Positions 20,731 through 29,475 are shown, counted from the first letter of the stretch. The stretch: 64,000 nt of DNA from Mycobacterium gallinarum (GCF_010726765.1 NZ_AP022601.1:186001-250000), one strand, 5' to 3'. Program-made: numbers and translations. Notes: generated from the sequence alone by a model not told the origin.

Positions 20731-21654
20731 TCACCCGTGGGGTCGGACGAGCACTTCCTGCGCCGTGCTGGCGACCATACGTCCGGACGCATCGCGGATG
20801 CTTCCGCGGACCATCGCCCGATGCCCGCTCAGCGACACCGTTTCCTGCGTGTGGAGGTGCCATTCGTCGAAACGCACGGGACGGTGAAACCAGATGGCAT
20901 GGTCCAGGCTCAGGGCCGCAAGAGATCCGTAGCCCAGGCGCTGCGGATGGTTACGAAATGCCATGTCGACGAGGAGGTAATCGCTCGCGTAGGCCAGCAT
21001 CGCGTGGTGAACGGCGGGGCGGTCGCCGATGTCGCGCGGGAGCCGCATCCAATGCGATCGCGGGCCGGCTGTCTGGGCACCACCCAGAAAGGTCGGTGGC
21101 TCCGCGATCCGCATCTCCAGTGGCGGTGGCACATCGATCCACGTCGATGCGTTCTCGCGCATCTCCGTCGGCGTGTATTGAACCCAGTGTTGCAGTAGGG
21201 GTAGAGCTTCGGGCGGCGGTGAGTCGAGAGGCAGCTGGGGGAGTTCGGGTTCGACAGTATTGGTGTGGAACGAGGCGATCGCGGTGAGGACGTTGCGCCC
21301 GCCCTGCAGCACGTCGACCCGCCGGGTCGCCATGGACCGTCCGTCGCGCACCCGGTCGACCGCAACGTCCAGTGGGGCATCCGACACGCCGGATCGGACG
21401 AAGTACGCGTGCAGCGACTGCGGTACGTGGTCGGTGACGGTCTCGGCGGCGCCCAGCACGGCCTGTGCCAGGAGCTGGCCGCCGAAGACCCGACCGAACC
21501 GACCGGGCTCGTTGCCGACGCGAAACCGGTTGTCGCCCTGAGGTTCCAGGTGCAGCGCGTGTTCGAGATTGTCGAGAGCGCCGAGGACTGATTTCTCCAT
21601 CGGGGTGCCCGTGCCGCGCAGCGGTCCTGTCAAGTCAGTGTCGACCATCGTCAC
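20731..21654 (-). CDS. tesB: Acyl-CoA thioesterase II (TesB-like)
   Basis: 307 residues with two hot-dog domains. The N-terminal half has GRVFGGQLLAQAV and SLHAYFVRSG; the C-terminal half has the catalytic aspartate region YASDYLLVDMAFRNH and LDHAIWFHRPVRFDEWHLH, matching the TesB family whose Asp-Thr/Ser-Gln triad hydrolyses medium- and long-chain acyl-CoA. The GTG start overlaps the stop of the broken VOC gene (GTGA), so the two were an operon. It may release CoA from products of the catabolic cluster or serve general turnover. Confidence 0.92.
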   Translation of the reverse strand: MTMVDTDLTGPLRGTGTPMEKSVLGALDNLEHALHLEPQGDNRFRVGNEPGRFGRVFGGQLLAQAVLGAAETVTDHVPQSLHAYFVRSGVSDAPLDVAVDRVRDGRSMATRRVDVLQGGRNVLTAIASFHTNTVEPELPQLPLDSPPPEALPLLQHWVQYTPTEMRENASTWIDVPPPLEMRIAEPPTFLGGAQTAGPRSHWMRLPRDIGDRPAVHHAMLAYASDYLLVDMAFRNHPQRLGYGSLAALSLDHAIWFHRPVRFDEWHLHTQETVSLSGHRAMVRGSIRDASGRMVASTAQEVLVRPHG

Positions 21655-22000
21655 CGGACCTCAGGCTTGTCGGGTACGCGGTAGCCGTCACGCGTCATGA
21701 TCCGGACCGGGTCGACGCCGTTCCAGCGCAGTGCTGCTGGATCAGTTCGATTTGTACGGGTCCGGCTTGTGCGACGGCGACTTGGATTTGGAGCGAGCGC
21801 ATTTCGTCTCCGTAGGTGGCTTGCTGCTCCAGCACCGGCAGGACGTGGAAGGGTCCGATGCCGAACGCGCTTGCCCATCTGGACGCTCCAGCGAGTACGT
21901 CGTCGACAACATGTCCGAGTTGAAAGAACCGGAAGTCGCCGTCGGGCCGAGGCTGTTCGAACAATTGGTGAGCCGGTGACGTCCCTGCATCGGCGGTCAT
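21651..22000 (-). pseudogene. VOC (glyoxalase-fold) gene with internal deletion and frameshift
   Basis: The first ~85 codons from ATG 22000 encode a VOC N-terminal half (GDFRFFQLGHVVDDVLAGASRW through VAVAQAGPVQIELIQQH), then the frame ends at 21695. The other frame continues at once with LRWNGVDPVRIMTRDGYRVPDKPEVR, which looks like the C-terminal end of the same family (WDGSDPVR type) and stops exactly at the thioesterase start, as an intact gene would. About 60-80 residues expected in between are missing. The simplest reading is an out-of-frame deletion near 21737; loss of function is likely. Confidence 0.7.
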
Positions 22001-22051
22001 GCTGCGGCGGCGCTCCTAGGCGTTGGGTTACGCCGTTCTGTATATCAGTCG

Positions 22052-24355
22052 TCATCCGGTCGGGAGGCGCAGCCTCCACCGTGCGACACCGGCGCACAGG
22101 GCTGTCAAGACACCCAGCATGACCATGTCGAAAAGCCACGACGTCGCCGAGCGCTGCCAGTGTGAGTCCTGCGCGATCCCGACCACTAGGTTGCTCAGAT
22201 CCGCTGTCGAGGCAGTGGCCGCGAAACCCCATCGTCCCGGCATGATCCACGCGATGGTCTCTAGTGCCGGCCGCCCCGTCACCGGGATGAAGCCGCCCGC
22301 GAACACCAGTTGCGTCACGAGCGCCGCCGCCAGCAGCATGATGACCTGATCGTTGGTTCGCGCCAGGGCCGATAGCGCCAGCCCTAGTACCGTCGCAACC
22401 ACGCACGTCGCCGCGACTGCGACGAACAGCTCAAGCATGGGGATGCCCAGTGCGGCCGCATCCGACGGTCCGGGCTTGCCGATTCCGGGTGCCGTGACGA
22501 CGAGAACCAAGATGGCTGACTGAATGACGGCGACCGCACCGAACACGGCGATCTTGGCGAGCAGGTACGCCGAGGCCGACAACCCGGCCGACTGCTCGCG
22601 GCGGAAGATGGCGCGCTCGCCGACCAGGTCGCGAACGGTGAGGGTCGCTCCCATCAATATTGCGGCGAAGCTGATCAATGCGATGACGTGTTTGGGCTCG
22701 AACGGCGCGGAGCCATCTGACGGCGGATGTCCGAAGCCCGCATGGCCGGTGACGGTCAGCGGCAGCAGGCCGACGATGAACGGCAACACCACGAGGAACG
22801 CCAGGTAGCCGCGGTCGGCGATCAGGAGCCGCACTTGGCGGCGGGCGATCGTGGCGAATTGGCGCCACCTGCTGGTAGGTGCCGGTTGCGGTGCCTGCAC
22901 CGCGGCGCCTGCCTCCAGTTGTGAAGCGGTGTCGTTCGTACCCGGCGGTGCCTCCTCCGGATGTTCGACCGTCGGCTCGGAGCGTTCGATGAACCGTCGC
23001 TGAGCGTCGTCGGGATCCGCGCTCACCATCGTGAAGATGTCAGCCCAATTGGTGGTTCCCATCGCCGATGCGAGCTCGGCGGGGGGACCGCAGAAGGCGG
23101 TCTTACCGCCGGGCGCCAACAGCAGCACCTGGTCACAATCCTCGAGGAACGTCAACGAATGCGTGACCACTACGACCACGCGTCCCGCATCGGCGAGGCG
23201 GCGCAGCATCGTCATCACGGCCCGGTCCAGTGCCGGATCCAGGCCCGTGGTGGGCTCGTCGAGCACCAGGAGCGACGGGCCGGTGAGCAGCTCCAAGGCG
23301 ACCGACACCCGCTTGCGTTGCCCGCCGGACAGTTTGTCGATGCGGGAAGCGGCGTGGGCGCTCAACTCGAGTTCCTCGAGAATCTGGGCGATCACGCGCC
23401 GCCGATCGGCCTCGGTCGTGTCAGCGGGCATCCGCAGTTCCGCGGCGAATCCCAGCGCCTGCGCGACGGTGAGCCGCCCGTGCACGACGTCGTCCTGGGG
23501 CACCATGCCGATCCGACTGCGCAGTGACGCGTATCCGTCGTGCAGGTCGCGACTGTCGAATGACACCGAGCCGCCGCTCGGGCGGGCGGCACCGACGATC
23601 ACCCGGGAGAGCGTGGACTTTCCCGAGCCCGAGGGACCGATCACCGCTGTCAACGTGCCGGGGCGGGCATCCAGCGAAATCCGGTCCAGCAGAAGGGCAT
23701 CGCGTCCGACCGCGAAGCTCACATCGCGGACCTCGAGTCCGCCTGTTGTCGTGGCCGGCTGGGTGCGACGCACCAGGGAACCACCCGTGTAGACGAAGTC
23801 GACGTTGCCGATCGTCACGACGTCGTCCTCACCCAGTGTGGCGTCGGCGACCTTCTCGCCGTTGACGAATGTGCCTCTGCCATCGGTGTTCTGCAACTGC
23901 ACGGCAACGCCCGTGGTGACCAACTGGGCGTGGTGAAGTGACGCCAGCACATCCGGCACGACGATGTCGTTGTCGACGGAGCGGCCGATTGTGATGGAAT
24001 CCCTTGACTGAGTGGGGCTGTCGTCCGCTGGTGGCGCGGTGCCGAGCTCGAACGTCAGGGGCGGCCCGTCGGGCGCCCCGAGATGGATGGTCCGCTGATC
24101 GTCGATCTCGACGGACTGCACGCGTTGGTCCGCGACGAACATTCCGTTGAAGCTGTTGTCGTCGACCGCGACCCAGCCACCGTCGAGGTAGCGCAGGATC
24201 ACATGCGAGCGGGAGATTGCCGGGTGCGGGATGCGAACGTCGGCGTGGATATCCCGCCCGACGACGACGTCGTGACCCGCGGCGAACGTGCGTTGCCAGC
24301 CGCCGGAGCGGATGGTGATCGCGGGCGCTGGAGGACACATCATGAGAACGCTCAT
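22052..24355 (-). CDS. ABC exporter with two N-terminal FHA domains (Rv1747-like)
   Basis: 767 residues in one polypeptide: FHA-1 (about 15-95; VVGRDIHADVRI, AISRSHVILRY, DDNSFNGMF), FHA-2 (about 115-195; TIGRSVDNDIVV, DGRGTFVNG), an ABC ATPase (about 205-440; Walker A GPSGSGKST, signature LSGGQRKR, Walker B LLVLDEPTTGLD) and an ABCG-like membrane domain with six hydrophobic segments. FHA domains bind phosphothreonine, so a Ser/Thr kinase such as PknF probably tunes export. Rv1747 of M. tuberculosis has the same layout and has been linked to phosphatidyl-inositol mannoside export. It is coupled by a four-base overlap to the CdsA-like gene upstream, suggesting its cargo is a phospholipid made by that operon. 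Confidence 0.92.
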   Translation of the reverse strand: MSVLMMCPPAPAITIRSGGWQRTFAAGHDVVVGRDIHADVRIPHPAISRSHVILRYLDGGWVAVDDNSFNGMFVADQRVQSVEIDDQRTIHLGAPDGPPLTFELGTAPPADDSPTQSRDSITIGRSVDNDIVVPDVLASLHHAQLVTTGVAVQLQNTDGRGTFVNGEKVADATLGEDDVVTIGNVDFVYTGGSLVRRTQPATTTGGLEVRDVSFAVGRDALLLDRISLDARPGTLTAVIGPSGSGKSTLSRVIVGAARPSGGSVSFDSRDLHDGYASLRSRIGMVPQDDVVHGRLTVAQALGFAAELRMPADTTEADRRRVIAQILEELELSAHAASRIDKLSGGQRKRVSVALELLTGPSLLVLDEPTTGLDPALDRAVMTMLRRLADAGRVVVVVTHSLTFLEDCDQVLLLAPGGKTAFCGPPAELASAMGTTNWADIFTMVSADPDDAQRRFIERSEPTVEHPEEAPPGTNDTASQLEAGAAVQAPQPAPTSRWRQFATIARRQVRLLIADRGYLAFLVVLPFIVGLLPLTVTGHAGFGHPPSDGSAPFEPKHVIALISFAAILMGATLTVRDLVGERAIFRREQSAGLSASAYLLAKIAVFGAVAVIQSAILVLVVTAPGIGKPGPSDAAALGIPMLELFVAVAATCVVATVLGLALSALARTNDQVIMLLAAALVTQLVFAGGFIPVTGRPALETIAWIMPGRWGFAATASTADLSNLVVGIAQDSHWQRSATSWLFDMVMLGVLTALCAGVARWRLRLPTG

Positions 24356-25272
24356 CCTAGGAAGTACGCCAACGGGAGGACGAGCAACAGCGAATCGATC
24401 CGATCGAGCAGACCGCCGAAGCCCGGCAGCCAGTCGCCGGCATCCTTGACCTTCGCCTGCCGCTTCAACATGGACTCGAGGAGGTCGCCGAAGACACCGC
24501 CGATAGAGACAGCGATCAGCAAGCCGATCGAGATGGTCCCCAGCAGCGTGAGGATGATGAACGCCCCGATGATGGCGCCGACCAAACCGCCGATCGTCTT
24601 GTTGGGGCTCAACGGGGACAGTGGGCGGCGTGCCCAGGCCATACGGCGCAAGCCCTTTCCGCCGCACCACGCGGCGACATCCGTGGCCGCGACGGCGAAG
24701 CACACGAGGAACGAATCCGGCCAGACCATCACCAGGTGAGACAGCGACCAGCAGATCCAAACCGAGCCGAACGCGGTGAAAGCGCTGCGCCTGGCGCCGT
24801 TGTCGACGTCGCCACCGAGCACCGACGGCAGCGCGCACAGCAGCAGAACGACAGGCGCAAGGTGCAGTAGCGACGGGCGCAGCCAGGCCGCCAGCGGATA
24901 CATCACGGCCAGTGCCACCAGGACGCAGGTGTCTGCTTTCGCCAGTTGCGTCAGCCGCGAATACTCGATCACGGCGACGACGGCCAGTACGGCGGCCAGC
25001 GCGGCGGTGGTGCCTTCGCCGATCCACATGGGAAAGCCGACGATGGGGGCGATCAGCACCCAGGTGCGCCATTTCTGGACCAGTTCGGGCTTGCGCGAGA
25101 TGAGCACCGCGATCCCGGCCAGTGCCAGGAGCGCGGCCGTCACCCACATGAAAAATACGGCGCGGGAATAGAGATGGATGTGCAGCGGGCCGAGGTCGAG
25201 ATTGAGCGGCATCCGCCGATCGAGGTGAACGAACCACAAGTACCGGTCGATGAGCGACTCAACGATCGCCAT
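24352..25272 (-). CDS. Phosphatidate cytidylyltransferase (CdsA) paralogue
   Basis: 306 residues, ATG at 25272, with about eight hydrophobic helices. The C-terminal CdsA signature is present: SPNKTIGGLVGA, then ESMLKRQAKVKDAGDWLPGFGGLLDRIDSLL, which keeps the SxxKRxxxxKD and DRxD metal and catalytic residues; the usual PGHGG reads PGFGG, one departure from the consensus. CdsA makes CDP-diacylglycerol from phosphatidate and CTP at the membrane. Standing between a CDP-alcohol phosphatidyltransferase gene and an FHA-ABC exporter, this copy is likely dedicated rather than housekeeping, in the manner of E. coli YnbB next to YnbA. That comparison is from memory of family layout. Confidence 0.86.
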   Translation of the reverse strand: MAIVESLIDRYLWFVHLDRRMPLNLDLGPLHIHLYSRAVFFMWVTAALLALAGIAVLISRKPELVQKWRTWVLIAPIVGFPMWIGEGTTAALAAVLAVVAVIEYSRLTQLAKADTCVLVALAVMYPLAAWLRPSLLHLAPVVLLLCALPSVLGGDVDNGARRSAFTAFGSVWICWSLSHLVMVWPDSFLVCFAVAATDVAAWCGGKGLRRMAWARRPLSPLSPNKTIGGLVGAIIGAFIILTLLGTISIGLLIAVSIGGVFGDLLESMLKRQAKVKDAGDWLPGFGGLLDRIDSLLLVLPLAYFLG

Positions 25273-25273
25273 G

Positions 25274-25999
25274 TCAGGCCGCCTCGGCGCGCGTCAAGCG
25301 AGCGAACGGTACTACGTCGGCCATCGGTTCGATCTGCTGCGCTTTCAGTTCGCGGTGCGCGGCCCGCAGGCGCAGCACCGCCGTGATGAGCGAACCAGTC
25401 ACCAGCTGCCCGAGCAAGAAAGGCATGAGGCCCGGAAAGGCGGTCGCCAACACCACGACGAGGCAGCGTTCGGTCTTTCCGAGCGGGCCACCGTTGCGTC
25501 GGGTTGCGCCCGCCCCGGCCGCGGCCAGCGATGCGAACGTGGGGAGTGTCGCGGCGATCGCGGCCACCAGGACCAGGAGAACCGGCCAGGACTGCCAGTT
25601 CATATCTGGACCACTCTGCTGTGCGGCCCATACCGCGAGGCCGGCGAACGCCAACAGATCCGCGGTGCGGTCACCGATCTCGTTGACGACGAAGCCCCAG
25701 GGCCGGCTGACGCCGCGGGCTCGGGCGACCGCACCGTCGAGGTTGGCGCCGGCAAGCCGCAGCACCATGAACACCGCCGCGAGCGGCCAGCAGCCGAACG
25801 CGACCGCGACTCCAGCCGCGCCGGCCGCGACGACGCCGGCGGCGGTGAACACGTCCGGAGACACCTGTCGAGCGACGGCGGCGTTGACGGCGAATGTCAA
25901 ACGACCGGTGAACCATGGCTTCAGCGCGTAGAGGCCAGTCGCGCGTGCTCCCCGCGGCGTCGCCTGGGCGACGGTGTGAATAGTGATGTGTGTGTTCAC
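25274..25999 (-). CDS. CDP-alcohol phosphatidyltransferase family protein (YnbA-like)
   Basis: 241 residues, several hydrophobic helices. The CDP-OH-P motif DG-x2-AR-x8-G-x3-D-x3-D is recognisable as Asp88-Gly89, Ala92-Arg93, Gly102 and Asp110, but the first Asp of the set is Ala85 and the third is Asn106 (GFVVNEIGD). The NxxDG and NEIGD variants match what I remember of YnbA-type proteins, so this looks like a subfamily feature and not decay. It would transfer a phosphatidyl group from CDP-DAG to an unknown alcohol. It is the first gene of a three-gene operon with the CdsA paralogue and the exporter. A long leader with a hairpin and a repeated motif precedes it. Confidence 0.82.
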   Translation of the reverse strand: MNTHITIHTVAQATPRGARATGLYALKPWFTGRLTFAVNAAVARQVSPDVFTAAGVVAAGAAGVAVAFGCWPLAAVFMVLRLAGANLDGAVARARGVSRPWGFVVNEIGDRTADLLAFAGLAVWAAQQSGPDMNWQSWPVLLVLVAAIAATLPTFASLAAAGAGATRRNGGPLGKTERCLVVVLATAFPGLMPFLLGQLVTGSLITAVLRLRAAHRELKAQQIEPMADVVPFARLTRAEAA

Positions 26000-26042
26000 G
26001 GCTGGCTCCTTTCGTTTTCGTGCCGCTCTACCTACGAGTCAT

Positions 26043-26062
26043 GGCGCCACGTCCGTGGCGCC
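26043..26062 (-). promoter_or_regulatory. Hairpin in the leader of the phosphatidyltransferase operon
   Basis: GGCGCCAC-GTCC-GTGGCGCC is a perfect 8-bp stem with a four-base loop, 44-63 bases upstream of the start codon at 25999. No T-tract follows on the minus strand, so it is more likely a leader structure or protein site than a terminator. The 284-base stretch 26000-26283 contains no gene. Confidence 0.45.
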
Positions 26063-26092
26063 CCTACATCACTGAGTAAAGACGGCCCGAAG

Positions 26093-26110
26093 GGCTACCG
26101 ATCCCAAGAA
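26093..26110 (-). repeat. 18-bp leader motif, copy A
   Basis: On the minus strand TTCTTGGGATCGGTAGCC, about 95-110 bases upstream of the start of the CDP-alcohol phosphatidyltransferase gene. An identical 18-mer occurs at 44137-44154, upstream of another membrane-protein gene on the same strand. It could be a promoter element or part of a leader RNA. Confidence 0.55.
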
Positions 26111-26283
26111 ACGAACCCGTCTTGAGGCCCTGTGACCAGCCGCATGAGGGCACTCTGTCAGAGTGCGGAGGGAAATTCGCCGTCCACCGGAAGCGGACAC
26201 CTGTTCGATTCCGTCGACAGGCGAATGTGTGGTCCGTTGCGATACAGCAAAGGCGTTGAGCCTGGCCTGCCAACGCCGTTGAT

Positions 26284-27441
26284 CTAGGTGGCGGGACGCG
26301 CCGCCCGTTCGGCCGCGTGGTCCTCGATCGCCTTGCCGATCGCATGCGACGCGCGGTCGACGAACTCGGTACCGCTTGCGGCTACCCAGTCGGCCGAAGC
26401 GGAGGGTCCCTTCAGTTGGCCCGTGAAATGTGGGATCACGTATTGCGCGAAGAGGTCATAGCTCTTGAGCTTGGCAGCGGGAGGCGCCCAGTCGTGATCG
26501 AACAACAGAAATGCGCCGAATCCGCCGTCGCTCGCCTCGACGAGTTCCTCGATCTTGGCGACCGCGTCCTCGGGTGTCCCGATGACTGCGAAGCCGGACT
26601 CACGATTGTTGGCGATGATCTCCGCCGGTGTGTCGCCCTGTACGGGTCCGGCCGGGAGGATGTGGCTGAAATAGCGCGAGAATTCGGCGATTCCGTATTC
26701 GACGTCGCGTTCTGCCTGCTCGCGAGTCTCGGCGAGGTGCATCGGGCCGACGAGTCGCCATTTGGAGCGGTCGGCGACATGGCCATGGTCTGCGGCGACC
26801 TCCTCCCACGTCGACCAATGGTGGGCGAGCATGTTCATGCCTTGTCTCGCGGTCGCCGCTATCGACAGCATGCCTATCCCGTGCTTGCCCGCTCCGCGTG
26901 GGCCGGTGGGGGAGAAGGACGCTGCGACAGCGACATCGAAGCAGGGGTCGCTGTAGGGTTTCAGCTGCAGCCGGGCGTCCTGGAGCGTGAAGCCGTCGGT
27001 GTCCATGGTGACGGTCTCGCCGCGCAGCAATCGCATGATCGCGTCGAGGCACTGCTCCATACGGGGTCGCTGCACATCGGCAGGAATGCCGAGCATATGC
27101 GCGTCGGAGGTGAGCTGGCCTGGCCCGCAGCCGAGCATGACCCGGCCTCGGGTGAGATGGTCGAGCAGCACCATGCGATCCGCGAGCATCAGGGGGTTGT
27201 GGTACGGCAGCGAGCTGACGCCGGTCCCGAGCTTGATGTGCTTGGTTCGCTCGGCGGCGACGGCGATGAACACCTCCGGTGAAGCGATGATCTCGAACCC
27301 GGCGGAATGGTGCTCGCCGATCCACGCCTCGTGGAATCCAAGCTCGTCCATCGCTTGGATCAGTTTGAGGTCACGCTCGAGAGCGAGCGTCGGATTCTGT
27401 CCAGTGGGATGGAACGGCGCCATGAAGTTTCCGAATCGCAT
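26284..27441 (-). CDS. LLM-class flavin monooxygenase (limonene 1,2-monooxygenase-like)
   Basis: 385 residues from ATG 27441; the frame stays open upstream to 27549 but that part is low in family signal and overlaps OsmC. The N-terminus [19 protein letters not shown] and the [27 protein letters not shown] stretch are characteristic of LimB-type bacterial-luciferase-like monooxygenases; [18 protein letters not shown] and [10 protein letters not shown] complete the flavin-site framework. Such enzymes use FMNH2 (or F420H2 in some relatives) supplied by a separate reductase. The true substrate may be a terpene or other hydrophobic compound. It is divergent from the OsmC gene with a short intergenic gap. 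Confidence 0.88.
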   Translation of the reverse strand: MRFGNFMAPFHPTGQNPTLALERDLKLIQAMDELGFHEAWIGEHHSAGFEIIASPEVFIAVAAERTKHIKLGTGVSSLPYHNPLMLADRMVLLDHLTRGRVMLGCGPGQLTSDAHMLGIPADVQRPRMEQCLDAIMRLLRGETVTMDTDGFTLQDARLQLKPYSDPCFDVAVAASFSPTGPRGAGKHGIGMLSIAATARQGMNMLAHHWSTWEEVAADHGHVADRSKWRLVGPMHLAETREQAERDVEYGIAEFSRYFSHILPAGPVQGDTPAEIIANNRESGFAVIGTPEDAVAKIEELVEASDGGFGAFLLFDHDWAPPAAKLKSYDLFAQYVIPHFTGQLKGPSASADWVAASGTEFVDRASHAIGKAIEDHAAERAARPAT

Positions 27442-27539
27442 TCGCACATTCTGGACCTGGCGCCGCACCGGGTTGCAGGCGCGTCTCACAAGGCGGCGAA
27501 TGGTCCTGCCTGGCCCTGAGCTGGGCGATAAGGTCGGGC

Positions 27540-28001
27540 ATGACAACACCCGAGACGGCCGAGGATCCGGCGTCGACAGAGACCACCGTCGTCGTGGAGG
27601 GGATGAACCCGAAAACCCTCACCCAGCGGATCAGCGTGGGGGAGCACCAACTGGTTGCCGACGAGCCGCGGCCGATCGGCGAGGATGCGGGTCCGACACC
27701 CTACGATCTGCTACTCGGCGCGCTCGGCGCCTGTACTTCCATGACAGTGCGGATGTATGCCAATCGCAAGGACTGGCCGCTTGACCAAGTGCGAGTCTCG
27801 TTGCGGCACTCGCGTATTCACGCGCAAGACTGTGCAGACTGCGAAACTCGCATCGGAATGCTCGACCATATCGATCTCGGCATTGAGTTGTTCGGCGATC
27901 TCGATGACGCCCAGCGGCAACGATTGCTCCTGATCGCCGGACGCTGCCCGATTCATCAGACCCTGACCTCGGAGATCCACATCGTCACGACATTGCGCTG
28001 A
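27540..28001 (+). CDS. OsmC/Ohr-family peroxiredoxin-like protein
   Basis: 153 residues. The two redox-active cysteines of the family are Cys65 ([13 protein letters not shown]) and Cys136 ([10 protein letters not shown]); an extra CADC pair lies at 98-101. OsmC proteins reduce organic hydroperoxides using the first cysteine as nucleophile. The [11 protein letters not shown] and [19 protein letters not shown] segments are typical of the YhfA/OsmC-C branch. It is divergent from the LLM monooxygenase. A general-stress SigF-type promoter lies just downstream for the next operon, but none was found for this gene. Confidence 0.92.
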   Translation: MTTPETAEDPASTETTVVVEGMNPKTLTQRISVGEHQLVADEPRPIGEDAGPTPYDLLLGALGACTSMTVRMYANRKDWPLDQVRVSLRHSRIHAQDCADCETRIGMLDHIDLGIELFGDLDDAQRQRLLLIAGRCPIHQTLTSEIHIVTTLR

Positions 28002-28035
28002 GGCCAGGGCAGGGCTCCACCGCGCGAAAAATTGA

Positions 28036-28061
28036 CGTTTCCGTCGGCGAAGGCCGGGTAT
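28036..28061 (+). promoter_or_regulatory. SigF-type promoter for the 28084-29189 operon
   Basis: CGTTT (28036-28040), 15-base spacer, GGGTAT (28056-28061). This fits the mycobacterial SigF consensus GGTTT-N15-17-GGGTA(T/C) with a perfect -10. The start codon at 28084 follows 22 bases later with AGGAGG in between. Confidence 0.72.
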
Positions 28062-28083
28062 CCGCCCCACAGGAGGTGGAACG

Positions 28084-28665
28084 ATGCCCGTCTGGAGCTG
28101 GTTCTTCATCGCAGCAGGTGTTCTCATCGCGCTGACCTTGCTACTCGCCGTGGTCTTGGCCGCGACCGGTCGGAGGAGAACGAGGCGATTAAAGCAACAT
28201 TTCGGTCCGGAGTATGAGCATGCCGTAGAGGATGCCGGAGATCGACGCGCCGCCGAGAACGAGCTAGTTGCGCGTGAACGAAAACGGAAGAATCTCGACA
28301 TCGTCGCGTTGACTCCCGAGGCCCACCGTCGGTATTCGGAGCAGTGGGTAGAGGTTCAACGCTCGTTCGTTGACGACCCCTCGAGCGCAGTTGGCTACGC
28401 AGACCGCCTGGTGACCGAGGTCATGCGCGAACGCGGTTATCCAATAAGCGATTTCGACCAGCGCGCCTCGGATATCTCGGTCGATCACCCCGGCACGGTC
28501 GAACATTATCGCGCCGCGCACACCCTGCATCTGGCGCAGGAGAAGGCCGACATCGGCACGGAAGCGCAGCGTCAGGCCTTCGTTCACTATCGCGCGCTCT
28601 TCGAAGAGTTGCTCGGAGCAGAACGCGCAATCGAGAATGACACGCCAAAGGAGGCGACGGCATGA
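28084..28665 (+). CDS. Membrane-anchored stress protein with a WxxVQxxFVDDP domain
   Basis: 193 residues, start behind AGGAGG. One N-terminal transmembrane helix (WSWFFIAAGVLIALTLLLAVVL, about 4-26) is followed by basic residues (TGRRRTRR) that put the rest in the cytoplasm, a charged helical segment, and a C-terminal domain from about residue 85 with WVEVQRSFVDDPSSAVGYADRLV and ending HYRALFEELL. The same domain recurs in the next gene. I know of no function. A SigF-type promoter directly upstream and the overlap with the next gene make this a two-gene stress operon. The only database-free statement possible is that it is a membrane-tethered helical protein. Confidence 0.8.
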   Translation: MPVWSWFFIAAGVLIALTLLLAVVLAATGRRRTRRLKQHFGPEYEHAVEDAGDRRAAENELVARERKRKNLDIVALTPEAHRRYSEQWVEVQRSFVDDPSSAVGYADRLVTEVMRERGYPISDFDQRASDISVDHPGTVEHYRAAHTLHLAQEKADIGTEAQRQAFVHYRALFEELLGAERAIENDTPKEATA

Positions 28666-29189
28666 CCACTCACGACCAGCAGAACGAAAGTGCCCCCATG
28701 CGGTCCGCTCAGCCCGAATTCTCGGAACCTGGTAGGGAACCTGTTCCAGCACAACATGTTTCACCAGAAGCGTGGGATGACACTGGCGCATCCAACGCGC
28801 CGACCGAAGCATCGCCCCCACCCGACGAGCCATTGGTCGCTCATGAAGAGGCGTCAAGCACACCCGTCGAGTCACCTCAACCGGAGACGGTGTCACCGAG
28901 TGCTGAAGTTCAGCCGCCCTCTGACGAGTTGCTTTTTGACGCAGACACTTCCGGATTGCGGTCGCGCTGGGACGACATTCAGGCGGTGTTCGTCGACGAC
29001 CCTGCGAAGTGCGTGCAAAAGGCCGACACCCTTGTGGCCGAGGTTGTCGAGCAGGTGACGGCGGGATTCTCCGAGGCCCGCTCACGACTCGAGGCGCAGT
29101 GGGCGAAAGGGGAGCAGGCGTCCACCGAAGATCTACGTCTGGCCCTGCAGCGGTATCGCGAGTTCTTCCAGCGATTGCTTGCGGCCTAA
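28662..29189 (+). CDS. Hypothetical protein sharing the C-terminal domain of its neighbour
   Basis: 175 residues; ATG overlaps the previous stop (ATGA). The first ~90 residues are proline- and acid-rich and probably disordered. The C-terminal ~80 residues repeat the neighbour's pattern: RWDDIQAVFVDDPAKCVQKADTLVAEVV, ending LQRYREFFQRLLAA, against WVEVQRSFVDDPSSAV...ADRLVTEVM and HYRALFEELL. So the operon encodes a membrane-tethered and a soluble version of one domain, probably from a duplication. Function unknown; interaction between the two is a reasonable guess. The gene ends just before a strong hairpin. Confidence 0.78.
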   Translation: MTTHDQQNESAPMRSAQPEFSEPGREPVPAQHVSPEAWDDTGASNAPTEASPPPDEPLVAHEEASSTPVESPQPETVSPSAEVQPPSDELLFDADTSGLRSRWDDIQAVFVDDPAKCVQKADTLVAEVVEQVTAGFSEARSRLEAQWAKGEQASTEDLRLALQRYREFFQRLLAA

Positions 29190-29202
29190 TCGTCGTGCGA
29201 AT

Positions 29203-29231
29203 GGCCCGCCGTCCATCAGGGACGGCGGGCC
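29203..29231. terminator. Bidirectional hairpin terminator
   Basis: GGCCCGCCGTCC (29203-29214) pairs perfectly with GGACGGCGGGCC (29220-29231), leaving a five-base loop. It lies between the converging stop codons at 29189 (plus) and 29251 (minus). No T-tract is present, as is usual in mycobacteria. Confidence 0.8.
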
Positions 29232-29250
29232 AGCCACGGTTTGAAGTCGG

Positions 29251-29424
29251 CTAGTTCTTGAACGCGTCCTTGATCTTCTCGCCGGCGTCCTTGAGGTTCG
29301 ACTTGGCCTGATCGATCTTGCCCTCGTTCTCGGTGCTGCTGTCGCCGGTCACCTTCCCGAGGGCCTCCTTGGCCTTGCCGCCCGCGTTATCGATCTTGTT
29401 GCTTGCTTTGTCGCCTGCACCCAT
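29251..29424 (-). CDS. CsbD-family general stress protein
   Basis: 57 residues, short and highly charged: it begins MGAGDKASNKIDNAGGKAKE and contains GKVTGDSSTENEGKIDQAK, the classical CsbD pattern of Lys/Glu/Asp-rich amphipathic helices. CsbD of Bacillus subtilis belongs to the sigma-B regulon and its biochemical role is unknown. A SigF-type promoter (29476-29502) lies at the right distance upstream, so the stress link holds here too. It converges on the previous operon across a strong hairpin. Confidence 0.9.
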   Translation of the reverse strand: MGAGDKASNKIDNAGGKAKEALGKVTGDSSTENEGKIDQAKSNLKDAGEKIKDAFKN

Positions 29425-29475
29425 GACGTCTTCCTTCGCTTATTTGCAACGGCCCGGATGAGCCTTGGCGGTGGG

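Noticed and set aside
24356..25237. Upstream part of the FHA-ABC exporter open frame
   Set aside because: It overlaps the CdsA paralogue in another frame and is Arg-rich nonsense. The exporter starts with MSVLMMC at 24355.
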